From assembly GCF_028561275.1 (NCBI RefSeq), contig NZ_JAQQTF010000018.1:248001-312000 (forward strand): a stretch of DNA of 64,000 bases. Direction: 5' to 3'. Source of the stretch: Aureisphaera galaxeae (GTDB lineage Bacteria; Bacteroidota; Bacteroidia; Flavobacteriales; Flavobacteriaceae). The notes under the pieces are model-generated. The model was not told the DNA's origin. It ran no database searches and was given only the letters and a program-made list of their open reading frames with translations. How positions within the stretch are numbered: position 1 is the stretch's first letter; each line of letters begins with the position of its first letter. A program made the position numbers and the translations under genes. Positions 52,069 through 60,479 of this stretch are shown here, piece by piece.

Positions 52069-52710
52069 ATGTCCACCGAACGATTCATTTACCTAACTGT
52101 TTTTACCCTTGCGTTTCTTATAGGAATCTTTTCCTATAAGTACCATAAAGCCTTGAAAATCCTTTTAGGAGTCATGGGATTAGGTTTGTTTGTAGAGTAC
52201 TTGGTCGAAATTAACAAATACTGGGGACTTGCCACCGAGCCATACCTTTATAATATATACATCCCCTTGGAGTATTTCTTATACGCTTCATTCTTTTATG
52301 TGCTGAATACAGGAAGACGGTATCTAAGAAAAGGCATCCTAATTTCCGTACCAGTATTCCTTTTGGTCATCCTGTTATCGCTCGAAATACCTTTGTTGAA
52401 TGACAAACTCATCACATTTGTCTACACCGTAAGTGGAATTTTAATCTGTACTTGGAGTATTTGGACTTTGTTTGTTATAAAACCGTTGGAAGGCAGGAAA
52501 TTCGTGGCGCACCCGTTGATCTGGATCTGTGGGGGACTCATTATTTTCTATTCAGGAATCACCCCCTTCAATATTGCCTATAACATTCTCTTGGTTCGGC
52601 CAGAATCCTTGGAGTTGCTTTCAACGATCATTCAGAAGGGATTCAACATCTTTTTATACACCTCAATTGGAATTGGATTTGTATGTTCTCATCGGATGAA
52701 GATATCATAA
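52069..52710 (+). CDS. Polytopic membrane protein, putative sensor
   Basis: A 213-residue protein with about six or seven hydrophobic helices (FIYLTVFTLAFLIGIFSYKY, GILISVPVFLLVILLSLEIP, FVAHPLIWICGGLIIFYSGI) and short loops. There is no soluble domain. Its 3' end overlaps the start of the next gene (52683) by 28 bases, so the two are translationally linked. It may be the membrane sensing partner of the histidine kinase. Family not recognised. Confidence 0.65.
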   Translation: MSTERFIYLTVFTLAFLIGIFSYKYHKALKILLGVMGLGLFVEYLVEINKYWGLATEPYLYNIYIPLEYFLYASFFYVLNTGRRYLRKGILISVPVFLLVILLSLEIPLLNDKLITFVYTVSGILICTWSIWTLFVIKPLEGRKFVAHPLIWICGGLIIFYSGITPFNIAYNILLVRPESLELLSTIIQKGFNIFLYTSIGIGFVCSHRMKIS

Positions 52711-53453
52711 CCGTAATCATTATAAGCTCTGCTTTGATATTCATTTTCGCCATTGTGGTGGTCATTGCCATTGCCCAGTACCGAGCCAAACAACGACAAC
52801 TTGCAGAACGGGAAAACACCATTTCGCAAGAACTTACCAAGGCTATACTCGAAGCTAAGGAAGAAACCTTGAAAACCTTTGCAGAGCGTATCCACGGGGA
52901 TATTCAACAGAGTCTTTCCCTTATAAAATTGAACTTGAATAAGGTACTGATTCAAAAAGACGATCTCGATTTGGATCGAATTGAACAAAGCAAGGAATTG
53001 GTTGCCAATACCATAGCTGAGGTAAAAGACCTTTCTAAAGAAATGGATCCCAAATACATTTCGGGCCATACGTTGGAAGAGAACATTGAGCGCCAGTTGG
53101 AACGGGTACGAAAGCAAACAGATCTAAAGACCATTTTTCACACGAGCGACATTGAAGTGGTATTGGATGACAAATCCCAAATCTTCTTGCATCGTATAAT
53201 TCAAGAAGCCATTAATAATATACTGTCGCATGCGGAAGCAAGCAACGTCACTATTGCCATAGTGCATTTGGGTTCCCATTTTCAACTCTCCATACAAGAT
53301 GATGGCAAGGGTTTCCATCATTCTTCTCCTATTGAAGAAGGAATCGGCATTATTAGCATGCGCAATCGTACCGAACTCATGAACGGCACTTTTCTTATGA
53401 AGAGTGACGAGAAAGAAGGCACCCTCATAGAACTTAAAATTCCATTGAAATGA
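52683..53453 (+). CDS. NarL-type sensor histidine kinase (HisKA_3)
   Basis: A 256-residue kinase with one membrane helix (~8-30: IITVIIISSALIFIFAIVVV) and a charged coiled-coil linker. The HisKA_3-like phospho-His is in TFAERIHGDIQQSLSLIKLN; the ATPase domain has QEAINNILSHAEASNVTI and QDDGKGFHH. No separate sensor domain is present, which fits sensing by the polytopic neighbour. It begins inside the previous gene and its stop overlaps the response regulator start by 4 bases. Confidence 0.85.
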   Translation: MFSSDEDIITVIIISSALIFIFAIVVVIAIAQYRAKQRQLAERENTISQELTKAILEAKEETLKTFAERIHGDIQQSLSLIKLNLNKVLIQKDDLDLDRIEQSKELVANTIAEVKDLSKEMDPKYISGHTLEENIERQLERVRKQTDLKTIFHTSDIEVVLDDKSQIFLHRIIQEAINNILSHAEASNVTIAIVHLGSHFQLSIQDDGKGFHHSSPIEEGIGIISMRNRTELMNGTFLMKSDEKEGTLIELKIPLK

Positions 53454-54145
53454 ATCCTGAAACACCTACCCGAATTGGCCTTGTAGACGATCATAAACTG
53501 ATGCGGCACGGCATTGCCGAACTTATTGAGGATTTTGAGGGCTTTACCATCTGCCTTGAAGCCGATCATGGCAAAGACCTAAAAAAGAAGCTTCACTTCT
53601 GCAAGGAAAGTGAATTGCCCCATATCATTTTAATGGACATTGAAATGAAGGAAATGAATGGTTTTGAGACCACCAAGTGGTTATTGGGACATCTTCCCGA
53701 CACCCACAAAGAACTGTACAAGCACAAGGAAATCTACAAAAACATAAAGGTGGCAGCCCTTTCTATGAATGAAAAGGATTTTTCCATTATCGAAATGCTG
53801 AAATGTGGTGCTACGGGATATATTTTCAAAGATGCCGAGCCTCATGAACTGTTCGATGCCATTCGAGACATGCGTGACAAAGGATATTACTATTCCCAAG
53901 AAGCCAATAAAGTAATTTTGAGCAACCTAAATACCCTAACCTATCATCCTAACCAACAGGAAACCCAATTGCTGCAATGGGCCTGTACGGAATTGACCTA
54001 CAAAGAAATCGCGGATAGAATGAACCTCAGCAAACGAAGGGTAGATGGCATTCGAGAAGCGCTGTTCGACAAGCTGAACGTTAAAAGCCGTATTGGTTTG
54101 GTGATCTATGCCATTCAACGGGGAATCTACAAAGTAGGTTCCTAA
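53450..54145 (+). CDS. LuxR-type response regulator
   Basis: A 231-residue two-domain regulator. Receiver (~5-135): LVDDHKLMRHGI, phospho-acceptor in IILMDIEMKEMNG, ALSMNEKDF, and GATGYIFKDAEP. C-terminal HTH (~165-228): LTYKEIADRMNLSKRRVDGI followed by 'REALFDKLNVKSRIGLVIYA'. It is the partner of the kinase coded directly upstream (4-base overlap). The length of the receiver is slightly increased by an insertion around PDTHKELYKHKEIYKNI. Its target genes are unknown. Confidence 0.9.
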   Translation: MNPETPTRIGLVDDHKLMRHGIAELIEDFEGFTICLEADHGKDLKKKLHFCKESELPHIILMDIEMKEMNGFETTKWLLGHLPDTHKELYKHKEIYKNIKVAALSMNEKDFSIIEMLKCGATGYIFKDAEPHELFDAIRDMRDKGYYYSQEANKVILSNLNTLTYHPNQQETQLLQWACTELTYKEIADRMNLSKRRVDGIREALFDKLNVKSRIGLVIYAIQRGIYKVGS

Positions 54146-54174
54146 TTTCCCATCAATTTCCAGTACAAAAACAA

Positions 54175-54200
54175 AAAGTAAAGCCTTTCGACTTTACTTT
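54175..54200. terminator. Bidirectional terminator between the response regulator and the metzincin gene
   Basis: A 9-bp perfect stem (AAAGTAAAG 54175-54183 with CTTTACTTT 54192-54200), 8-base loop. A-run on one side and T-run on the other suit both the + strand operon ending at 54145 and the minus-strand gene ending at 54228. Confidence 0.65.
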
Positions 54201-54227
54201 CTGTTCTTAAACTTACGGTACTATTTC

Positions 54228-56384
54228 TTACTTCTTCAGAAGTAATTTTTTAATTTCTGAAGAACCGTCGGCAAAGATGATCTCCACAATATACATTCCT
54301 GCCTGTTGCTTGGATAGATCGAATTCTTGCTCCAATTGAGAAGCCCGGGACTCCACGGTAATCCCCTGTAGGTTTTTCACTATGATCCGATCTACTTTCA
54401 CTTTAGAACCTTTAACAATCGTAAAGGAATTTGCGGTCGGATTAGGCACTAGCGCAATCAATTTACTATCACCCGAAGAACAGCTCAACAAAATGCTCTG
54501 GCTCTTCTCACATATTTGACCATTGGTAAGGTTAATATCTGCATGTACCCATAGATAGCAGTTGTCATAATCATTGCCGGACGGCAAGGTAAAATAAGTA
54601 GCGTGGTTAGGGCCCGTAGTATTTCCTATAGGTTGTTCCCCGCTTAATCCGCAGATAGCATAACTCCAATCGATAGAAGCGACCCCCGAATTGGTGGACA
54701 TGGTGATCTGATAATCCAAACAGTTCTCCACTTCATTGATCACAAAATTATTGGTTGGGCAGGTAGGATTGTTGTTAATTCCACAGGTAAGTGTAAAAGG
54801 AATCACTACGGTTTCCTCGGCAAAAGAACAGCCACGCGCTGTACTTTCATAATATGTCATGGTTAGCGTGATGTCATATGTGCCATTGTCCCAATTGGAA
54901 AAATCGAAAACAAATTCTTTATCATTGCTCGCGGGGGGAATTAATCCTTGGATACGCCATTCGTAATCATAAATGGCATCGCACATGGGACTAGCCGCAT
55001 TGCTACCAATAAACTTATAACTACATGGGGTGGAATTGGTAAACCAATTCACATATTCGATTTCTGGGTCAATGGTACACGGTTCGTCACATTCAATGTT
55101 GCACGTTGTAATGCAGTTTGAATTAGCTACTGTATCACGAATGAGATTCCCTGGTTGCGCTCCAAACCCATTGGCAAAGGTAATATTACCACAATATGAC
55201 ATGATAGAACCTGTGAGTGGTATTCCAGGATTTACACAAAACCCTTCTACACCTCCACAACCGTCTATGGCCGAGCCAGTGCCATACCAAGCACAAGCTC
55301 TCGTGTGTGGAGACCCAAATAAATGACCCAATTCGTGGGTAACCAATGCAAGTGTAGGACTCAGGGAAATTCCGTTATGGGCGTAATTGTCGAGGATTTT
55401 CGCTACAGATTTGCGTTCCTCAATTTCATTATTACACGGAAGTCCGCCTGCCGCAGCTCCTTCGAGATTAATCCCATCGCCCCGAAAGGTAAGGAGTTGG
55501 GCAATATCTCCATTAAATGACCCCGTTTCGGCTGCATATTGGATCAATAAATCGTGTGCAGAATTGAACGTATAAGGATCGGTAACCGTCCATATCATCA
55601 CATCACTCAGCCTAATGGCAATGTCTTCATTATAATACACAATGGCCGCTTGGTGAAATAAGCCCCTCACAAAATTGTCCACTGCATTTTCGGTTCCAAG
55701 AACATTGTACATATCTACTTCGGTTTCAAAATACACATCCACGCATTTCGATACACTAGGAGCTGTGGGAGACTTTCCCAAGAGAACATCCGCATCGATT
55801 GGCTTTATTTGGGAATCGTCGAAGGAGCAATCGAAACTACTCTGGTTTTTTACATTGGACGCATCATATATGAGAACGGCATCGTGCTCTTTCGATTTGG
55901 TAATTTCATAATTGGTCGTTTCATCCGAAATAATACCCATGATATTATCTTCAAAAAAACTGATGGCCACCAAGCTATTATGGTTGCCTTCGATGATACC
56001 GCTGTAATGGCGTTGTTTTGAATTATTCACCACCATTTTCCCAGATTCGGTTTTCGCTACGTAATCGAATCTATCTTCCCATTCCATCAAATTGAGTTTC
56101 AAGGTGCCTTTCTTAAAGGGAATTTCTAGGGTAATGACTTTCCTTCCTGTAGGGAGTTTGGAAAAATCATAGTTCAGATAAGTTACTCCGGTGGGATCTA
56201 CAAACTTGTTGTCCAGACTCGCTACACGCGCTGTATTTTCAGTAAGTACATCACTTACCGCTTGAAACGTTACTCCTTTGGTCTTCTCGTTTACAATATC
56301 CCGGGCAACGGGCTTCAGTTGCTGTGCTTGTAGGGATAAAATTCCTAGAAGGCAAACGCAAATAATGGTAATGATTCTCTTCAT
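54228..56384 (-). CDS. T9SS-secreted metzincin metalloprotease (reprolysin-like)
   Basis: A 718-residue secreted protease. The ATG at 56384 gives the signal peptide (MKRIITIICVCLLGILSLQA); the upstream frame only adds non-signal residues. A pro-region spans ~20-210. The catalytic motif is THELGHLFGSPH (His350, Glu351, His354, His360; HExxHxxGxxH) with Met-turn Met395 in GSIMSYCGN, so it is a metzincin of the reprolysin/ADAM-like type. Many paired Cys follow. The C-terminus has a beta-sandwich region and a type A sorting domain (LVPNPTANSFTIVKGSKV to SSEIKKLLLKK), so it is exported by the T9SS. The substrate is unknown. Confidence 0.9.
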   Translation of the reverse strand: MKRIITIICVCLLGILSLQAQQLKPVARDIVNEKTKGVTFQAVSDVLTENTARVASLDNKFVDPTGVTYLNYDFSKLPTGRKVITLEIPFKKGTLKLNLMEWEDRFDYVAKTESGKMVVNNSKQRHYSGIIEGNHNSLVAISFFEDNIMGIISDETTNYEITKSKEHDAVLIYDASNVKNQSSFDCSFDDSQIKPIDADVLLGKSPTAPSVSKCVDVYFETEVDMYNVLGTENAVDNFVRGLFHQAAIVYYNEDIAIRLSDVMIWTVTDPYTFNSAHDLLIQYAAETGSFNGDIAQLLTFRGDGINLEGAAAGGLPCNNEIEERKSVAKILDNYAHNGISLSPTLALVTHELGHLFGSPHTRACAWYGTGSAIDGCGGVEGFCVNPGIPLTGSIMSYCGNITFANGFGAQPGNLIRDTVANSNCITTCNIECDEPCTIDPEIEYVNWFTNSTPCSYKFIGSNAASPMCDAIYDYEWRIQGLIPPASNDKEFVFDFSNWDNGTYDITLTMTYYESTARGCSFAEETVVIPFTLTCGINNNPTCPTNNFVINEVENCLDYQITMSTNSGVASIDWSYAICGLSGEQPIGNTTGPNHATYFTLPSGNDYDNCYLWVHADINLTNGQICEKSQSILLSCSSGDSKLIALVPNPTANSFTIVKGSKVKVDRIIVKNLQGITVESRASQLEQEFDLSKQQAGMYIVEIIFADGSSEIKKLLLKK

Positions 56385-56596
56385 GATAAAATCGGTATTC
56401 GTTACTAAGTCATTTTTTAGGATATACAAGAGACATCCTATTAGCATCCTAATTTATAGCACGATTTTATGGTTTTAAAGCAAAAAATGACGAGCGTATG
56501 TCATATAGGAACAAGCGTTTCCAATTCTTGGGTTAACGATAAAGTGGGGAAGGATGTATTGGCTGTGAAGAGAAGGATAGAATACTAAGTAAAAAA

Positions 56597-56619
56597 GAAC
56601 CCCGCATTAAGCGGGGTTC
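56597..56619 (-). terminator. Terminator after lipoprotein copy 1
   Basis: A GC-rich stem GAACCCCGC (56597-56605) with GCGGGGTTC (56611-56619), 5-base loop, and an A-run at 56591-56596 that reads as a T-run on the minus strand. It ends transcription from the lipoprotein gene 17 bases away. Confidence 0.9.
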
Positions 56620-56636
56620 CATGATATTATGCAGAT

Positions 56637-57401
56637 TTAATGTTGATTATAGAAATTAGTGAATTCGGCAACTGGATATTCCAAATAATTACAGTTACTA
56701 TCGGACAAATCCCTAATAGGTCTGGCAATAAGAATATTATTGGTCTCAATATCGGTTGGGAAGGTTATTGCCGTAAAAGTACAATATTCAGCACTTCGGC
56801 AAATTATATGTCTAAATCCATCGTTGGTTGAAACTCTACTTAATGGATGCGCTGTCGACACAATTCTATCAAAATCTGTTATATCAAATAGGGTATTTGG
56901 AACATAAATCTCGATACAGTTTTCGGTTAGGATGTAGTCGAAGAATATATCCACTCTTTCAGCTACGGTCAAGGGACTAAACTGGTTTCCACCCCCTGGA
57001 ACAACTGGAAAACCCGGTGTATCCTCCTGGCTATCCGGATGACCATCACCATACTCAATATAGTGACTTAGATAATCTGTAAACTTATTTCTGAAGTGGT
57101 TTTCCTCACCAATATCCACAGCGAAAAGTGCCTTGAGACTCACCCTTCCCTTGCCATCTATATGGGTTTCAAATTCATCTCGTAGTTGATGATTGTGCAA
57201 TAATACTTGTGCGCACAAAAATGAGGTCCATTGAAGTCTATGTTGAAGTGTATCCGATGCAGAAAACCTATTCTCTTTCTTGGTTGTTAGGTCAACATTT
57301 TTACTAGTCAAACTATTTGTCTCTGTTTCTAAGGTTTCGGATTCACAGGAAACAAATACTGCAAAAAAGGCAAGTAGTACTAGGGGAAATAATTTTTTCA
57401 T
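56637..57401 (-). CDS. Lipoprotein of unknown function, copy 1
   Basis: A 254-residue lipoprotein (lipobox VFVSC, Cys19; signal MKKLFPLVLLAFFAVF). Mature part is helical and beta mixed: ASDTLQHRLQWTSFLCAQVL, then LRDEFETHIDGKGRVSLKAL, a DGHPDSQEDTPGFPVVPGGG stretch, ENCIEIYVPNTLFDI, and the end ILIARPIRDLSDSNCNYLEY. I do not recognise the family. It is paralogous to 58856-59614 along its whole length, with a near-identical signal peptide and upstream DNA. Downstream is a strong terminator; upstream lies the Kelch gene end. Confidence 0.7.
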   Translation of the reverse strand: MKKLFPLVLLAFFAVFVSCESETLETETNSLTSKNVDLTTKKENRFSASDTLQHRLQWTSFLCAQVLLHNHQLRDEFETHIDGKGRVSLKALFAVDIGEENHFRNKFTDYLSHYIEYGDGHPDSQEDTPGFPVVPGGGNQFSPLTVAERVDIFFDYILTENCIEIYVPNTLFDITDFDRIVSTAHPLSRVSTNDGFRHIICRSAEYCTFTAITFPTDIETNNILIARPIRDLSDSNCNYLEYPVAEFTNFYNQH

Positions 57402-57519
57402 TAATTCAATTTTTAAATTTTAAAGGGTAAAATAATGGGTTTACAATGAAATTTCCTTAGGGGTTTTGATAGTCGTTGGTTGCTAATTTGTAGGTGCACG
57501 AATCTGTTTGGCAGATGTG
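57402..57519 (-). repeat. Duplicated upstream region, copy 1
   Basis: About 118 bases directly upstream of lipoprotein copy 1 that match 59615-59731 upstream of copy 2 almost base for base, including AAAGGGTAAAATAATGGGTT, GGGTTTTGATAGTCGTTGGT and TTGGCAGATGTG, with a few substitutions. The region holds the promoter of each lipoprotein gene. The match ends where the neighbouring genes end. Confidence 0.85.
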
Positions 57520-57540
57520 GTGTATGCGCTTTGTAAATGA

Positions 57541-58767
57541 TTAATTCTTTATAATAAATTTACCTGAATAGGTTTTATTTTCCTTAGTAGTAACTTTACA
57601 AAAATATAATCCAGGCGCATATGAGCCCATCGGAATTCCCAAGGAAAAATCCCTGTTCGCAAGAGTGGCAACTTTTTTACCACTAGCCGTAAAAATGTGG
57701 ATGTTTTTTATTTCTGAACCGTTTGACGGGTTAACATTAAAATAAGCTATGTCCGAAACCGGATTTGGAAAAACGGTCACTTCACTAGATTTCCCATACT
57801 CTTCTATCGACAATACATCCGGCAAAAAAGTATAAACGTTATTATAATACTGATTCAAATCATAATTCCTCCCCGTTCCAAGTATCGCTTTGTTACCCAC
57901 GACATCACAAAACCCCATACCTCTTATTTCTCCCGGAAACATGACCTCTTCACTCCAGTTATCAGTATTAGGATCATACACATACATTTGGTTTCCGTAT
58001 ATTGAAGTTGCTTCTGTCGAGCCTTCCACGTAATATCCTTTATCCTGAATTGAGAATGAGAACCCTCCTGTTGTTTTGTCGGAAGGGCAGGGTTCTTTCT
58101 CCTCCCAAACTCCCGTTGTTAAGTCATAAGCATATAGATCGTCAAAGGCACAGGTGTCAAGATCACAACCGGCCCCTATATAGATCGTATCTTCTATCAT
58201 CCATCCATAGGCCAGCCATCTTACTGGACCAGGAAAATTGTCGAGCATTGTCCAAGTTTCCGATCCAGCATCAAATACCCAAAGGTCGTTATAATGAACA
58301 GCATTGTTTAATCTACCAGACATAACATAAGCGCGATTTTCTCCCGATATGGAAACGGCAAAGTTCCTGCCACCTCCAGGGAAATTGCCTAAATAAGTCC
58401 AAGAGTCACTTTGTGGGTCGTATCTCCAAAAATCGGATAATGTTTCGGTTCCATTGTATCCAGAGCCCATATAACCATTGCCTCCAGCCCGAAACGAAAA
58501 AGCGTTTCTCCTTGCTTGTCCAGGAAAATCTGCTTTTTGACTCCAGTTGTCGGTTTCAATATCATATGCCCAAACTTCGTTTGAATTTATATTGTTTGAT
58601 GCTCTCCCTCCACCTACATATAGTATTTCGTCTATTACAAAACTAAATGAGCGCTCTATTCCATTCGATGGATGATCAGTAATTTGTGTCCATTCGGATT
58701 GCCCTAAACTTTGATGAACGGGTAAATAAAGAGCCAGTAGAATTAAAAATGTGAAAAATTTATTCAT
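57541..58767 (-). CDS. Kelch-repeat T9SS-secreted protein
   Basis: A 408-residue secreted protein with a signal peptide (FFTFLILLALYLPVHQSLGQ) and a Kelch propeller: repeated WxxxxxFPGxxR patterns (WSQKADFPGQARRNAFSF, WTYLGNFPGGGRNFAVSI, WTMLDNFPGPVRWLAYGW) with G-G pairs and aromatic residues. The end (VTVFPNPVSDIAYFNVNPSN to TYSGKFIIKN) is a type A T9SS sorting domain. The ligand is unknown. It lies between the two lipoprotein copies; whether it is part of the duplicated unit is unclear because no second Kelch gene is seen. Confidence 0.85.
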   Translation of the reverse strand: MNKFFTFLILLALYLPVHQSLGQSEWTQITDHPSNGIERSFSFVIDEILYVGGGRASNNINSNEVWAYDIETDNWSQKADFPGQARRNAFSFRAGGNGYMGSGYNGTETLSDFWRYDPQSDSWTYLGNFPGGGRNFAVSISGENRAYVMSGRLNNAVHYNDLWVFDAGSETWTMLDNFPGPVRWLAYGWMIEDTIYIGAGCDLDTCAFDDLYAYDLTTGVWEEKEPCPSDKTTGGFSFSIQDKGYYVEGSTEATSIYGNQMYVYDPNTDNWSEEVMFPGEIRGMGFCDVVGNKAILGTGRNYDLNQYYNNVYTFLPDVLSIEEYGKSSEVTVFPNPVSDIAYFNVNPSNGSEIKNIHIFTASGKKVATLANRDFSLGIPMGSYAPGLYFCKVTTKENKTYSGKFIIKN

Positions 58768-58855
58768 AAGAAAATTCCTTAGGGACCATCTAAATAGATC
58801 CCTTTGTTTTTATTTTATTAAGTAAGATTGGTTAATTATTCTATACGATCCAGAT

Positions 58856-59614
58856 TTAATGCTGATTGTAGAAATTTCTAAAGTTGATACGGGAATATTC
58901 CGAATAATCGCAATTGCTATCTGACAAATCCCTAACTGGTCTTGCTATTAAAATATTGTCTGTTTCAAGGTTTCTAGGGAAAGAGATTCTGGTCGCACAG
59001 AATTCAGTTCCGATACATGTTATACGCATTAGTCCAACACTAAATTGACTTGTAGTTAATGGATGCGCTGTAGAGATTATTTTATCTGTATCCCCAGCAG
59101 AAAACAATGCATTTGGAACATAAATCTCGACACAGTTTTCATTTAGAACATAATCCATGAATATATCGATTTTTTCTTCTAACGTTAAACTGACGAATTG
59201 ATTTCCACCCGTTGGAATAACTGGAAATCCAGGTGAATCTTCTTGTGTGTCCGGGTGGCCATCACCGATATTGATGTAGAGAGAAAGGTAGTATATAAAT
59301 TTATCCCTAAAGGGGTTTGTCCAACCAATACCTTCTTCAAGGAGTTCTTCCAAGACGACATTTCCGTTGGCATCTATATGGGTTTCAAGATCACCGCGCA
59401 GTTCAGGGTGATCCAATAACACTCTTGCACAAAGAAAAGAGGTCCATTGAAGTCTATGTTGAAGCAGGTCCGATGCCGTTCTATTCTGTGAGTCGCTGGA
59501 TAATTCATAAACCATATCGACTTGTTGCGACTCGGGTGTTTCTAGGGTTTCGGATTCACAGGAAATAAATACTGCAAAAAAAGCGAGTAGTACTAGGGGA
59601 AATAATTTTTTCAT
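58856..59614 (-). CDS. Lipoprotein of unknown function, copy 2
   Basis: A 252-residue paralogue of 56637-57401. Lipobox VFISC (Cys19). Corresponding segments: ASDLLQHRLQWTSFLCARVL, LRGDLETHIDANGNVVLEEL, GDGHPDTQEDSPGFPVIPTG, ENCVEIYVPNALFSAGDTDK, and the end ILIARPVRDLSDSNCDYSEY. The conserved Cys and His residues match. It lies between the Kelch gene and the LytTR regulator gene. Divergence in the middle and identity at the ends suggest either recent duplication with uneven change or selection on these ends. Confidence 0.7.
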   Translation of the reverse strand: MKKLFPLVLLAFFAVFISCESETLETPESQQVDMVYELSSDSQNRTASDLLQHRLQWTSFLCARVLLDHPELRGDLETHIDANGNVVLEELLEEGIGWTNPFRDKFIYYLSLYINIGDGHPDTQEDSPGFPVIPTGGNQFVSLTLEEKIDIFMDYVLNENCVEIYVPNALFSAGDTDKIISTAHPLTTSQFSVGLMRITCIGTEFCATRISFPRNLETDNILIARPVRDLSDSNCDYSEYSRINFRNFYNQH

Positions 59615-59731
59615 TAATTCAATTTTAAATTTTAAAGGGTAAAATAATGGGTTTACAATGAAATTTGTATACGGGTTTTGATAGTCGTTGGTTTCTAATT
59701 TGTAGGTGCACGTATTTATTTGGCAGATGTG
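59615..59731 (-). repeat. Duplicated upstream region, copy 2
   Basis: 117 bases matching 57402-57519 almost base for base. It starts at the lipoprotein ATG and ends 1 base before the end of the LytTR regulator gene. Confidence 0.85.
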
Positions 59732-59732
59732 T

Positions 59733-60473
59733 TTAACCGAAGATTCTTTTTATAAATGAGTCTTTTTTTCTACTGGAAACAGGAATTTTATCCCCAGAGC
59801 TAGTTATAAGGGTACCATTCACCTTGTACTTTACAATATGGTCTTTGTTCACAATATAGGAGTTGTGACAACGTACAAACTGTCCTTCCGAAAGAAGTTC
59901 TTCGACCATCTTCAGCGTTTTGGACACCATAATGCTTTCCTCGTTTACCGCATACACGTGGGTATAACTTCCATCCGCCTTGCAATAGATAATATCATCT
60001 TCTAAAAGCGTATAGTACGTTGAGGTCGTTTTAAGAACAATCCTTTTTCGCTCCAATCCCTTAAAATGAATCTGAGAAGCTTCGATATGATCGTGCATTT
60101 CTATTGTCGATCTGTGTTCCTGAATGGTTTTCCCTATAGCGGCGATAAAATCATCGTCATCAATAGGCTTCAATACATAATCTAAAGCTCCTACTTTAAT
60201 GGCCTTTATGGCTTCATGATCGAAAGCCGTAATGAAAATAAGTTGGAAATCTTTATGCCCCAGTTGCGATAGGATATCGAACCCCGTTCCATCGGCAAGT
60301 TGGATATCCAAAAGCAACAAATCCGGTTTCATAGATTGAATGATCTTCACCCCGTTTTTTACCGTCGCCGCTTCGCCAATTACAAGGATTTCCTCGCCAA
60401 AATGTTTTTCTAATTTCTCGCGAATCTGTACTCGCAGATATTCTTCGTCGTCTATAATAATTGCTCTCTTCAT
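59733..60473 (-). CDS. LytTR response regulator
   Basis: A 246-residue regulator. Receiver (~1-120): IIDDEEYLRVQI, phospho-acceptor in PDLLLLDIQLADGTGFDIL, VGALDYVLKPIDDDDFI. LytTR DNA-binding domain (~150-246): KRIVLKTTSTYYTLLEDDII, 'SYTHVYAVNEESIMVSKTLK', and the late FVRCHNSYIVNKDHIVKYKV. It is the partner of the TPR-kinase gene directly upstream (6-base gap). Regulators of this type bind direct repeats upstream of cell-surface or stress genes; the nearest targets may be the lipoprotein or RHS genes, which is a guess. Confidence 0.9.
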   Translation of the reverse strand: MKRAIIIDDEEYLRVQIREKLEKHFGEEILVIGEAATVKNGVKIIQSMKPDLLLLDIQLADGTGFDILSQLGHKDFQLIFITAFDHEAIKAIKVGALDYVLKPIDDDDFIAAIGKTIQEHRSTIEMHDHIEASQIHFKGLERKRIVLKTTSTYYTLLEDDIIYCKADGSYTHVYAVNEESIMVSKTLKMVEELLSEGQFVRCHNSYIVNKDHIVKYKVNGTLITSSGDKIPVSSRKKDSFIKRIFG

Positions 60474-60479
60474 AGCGAA

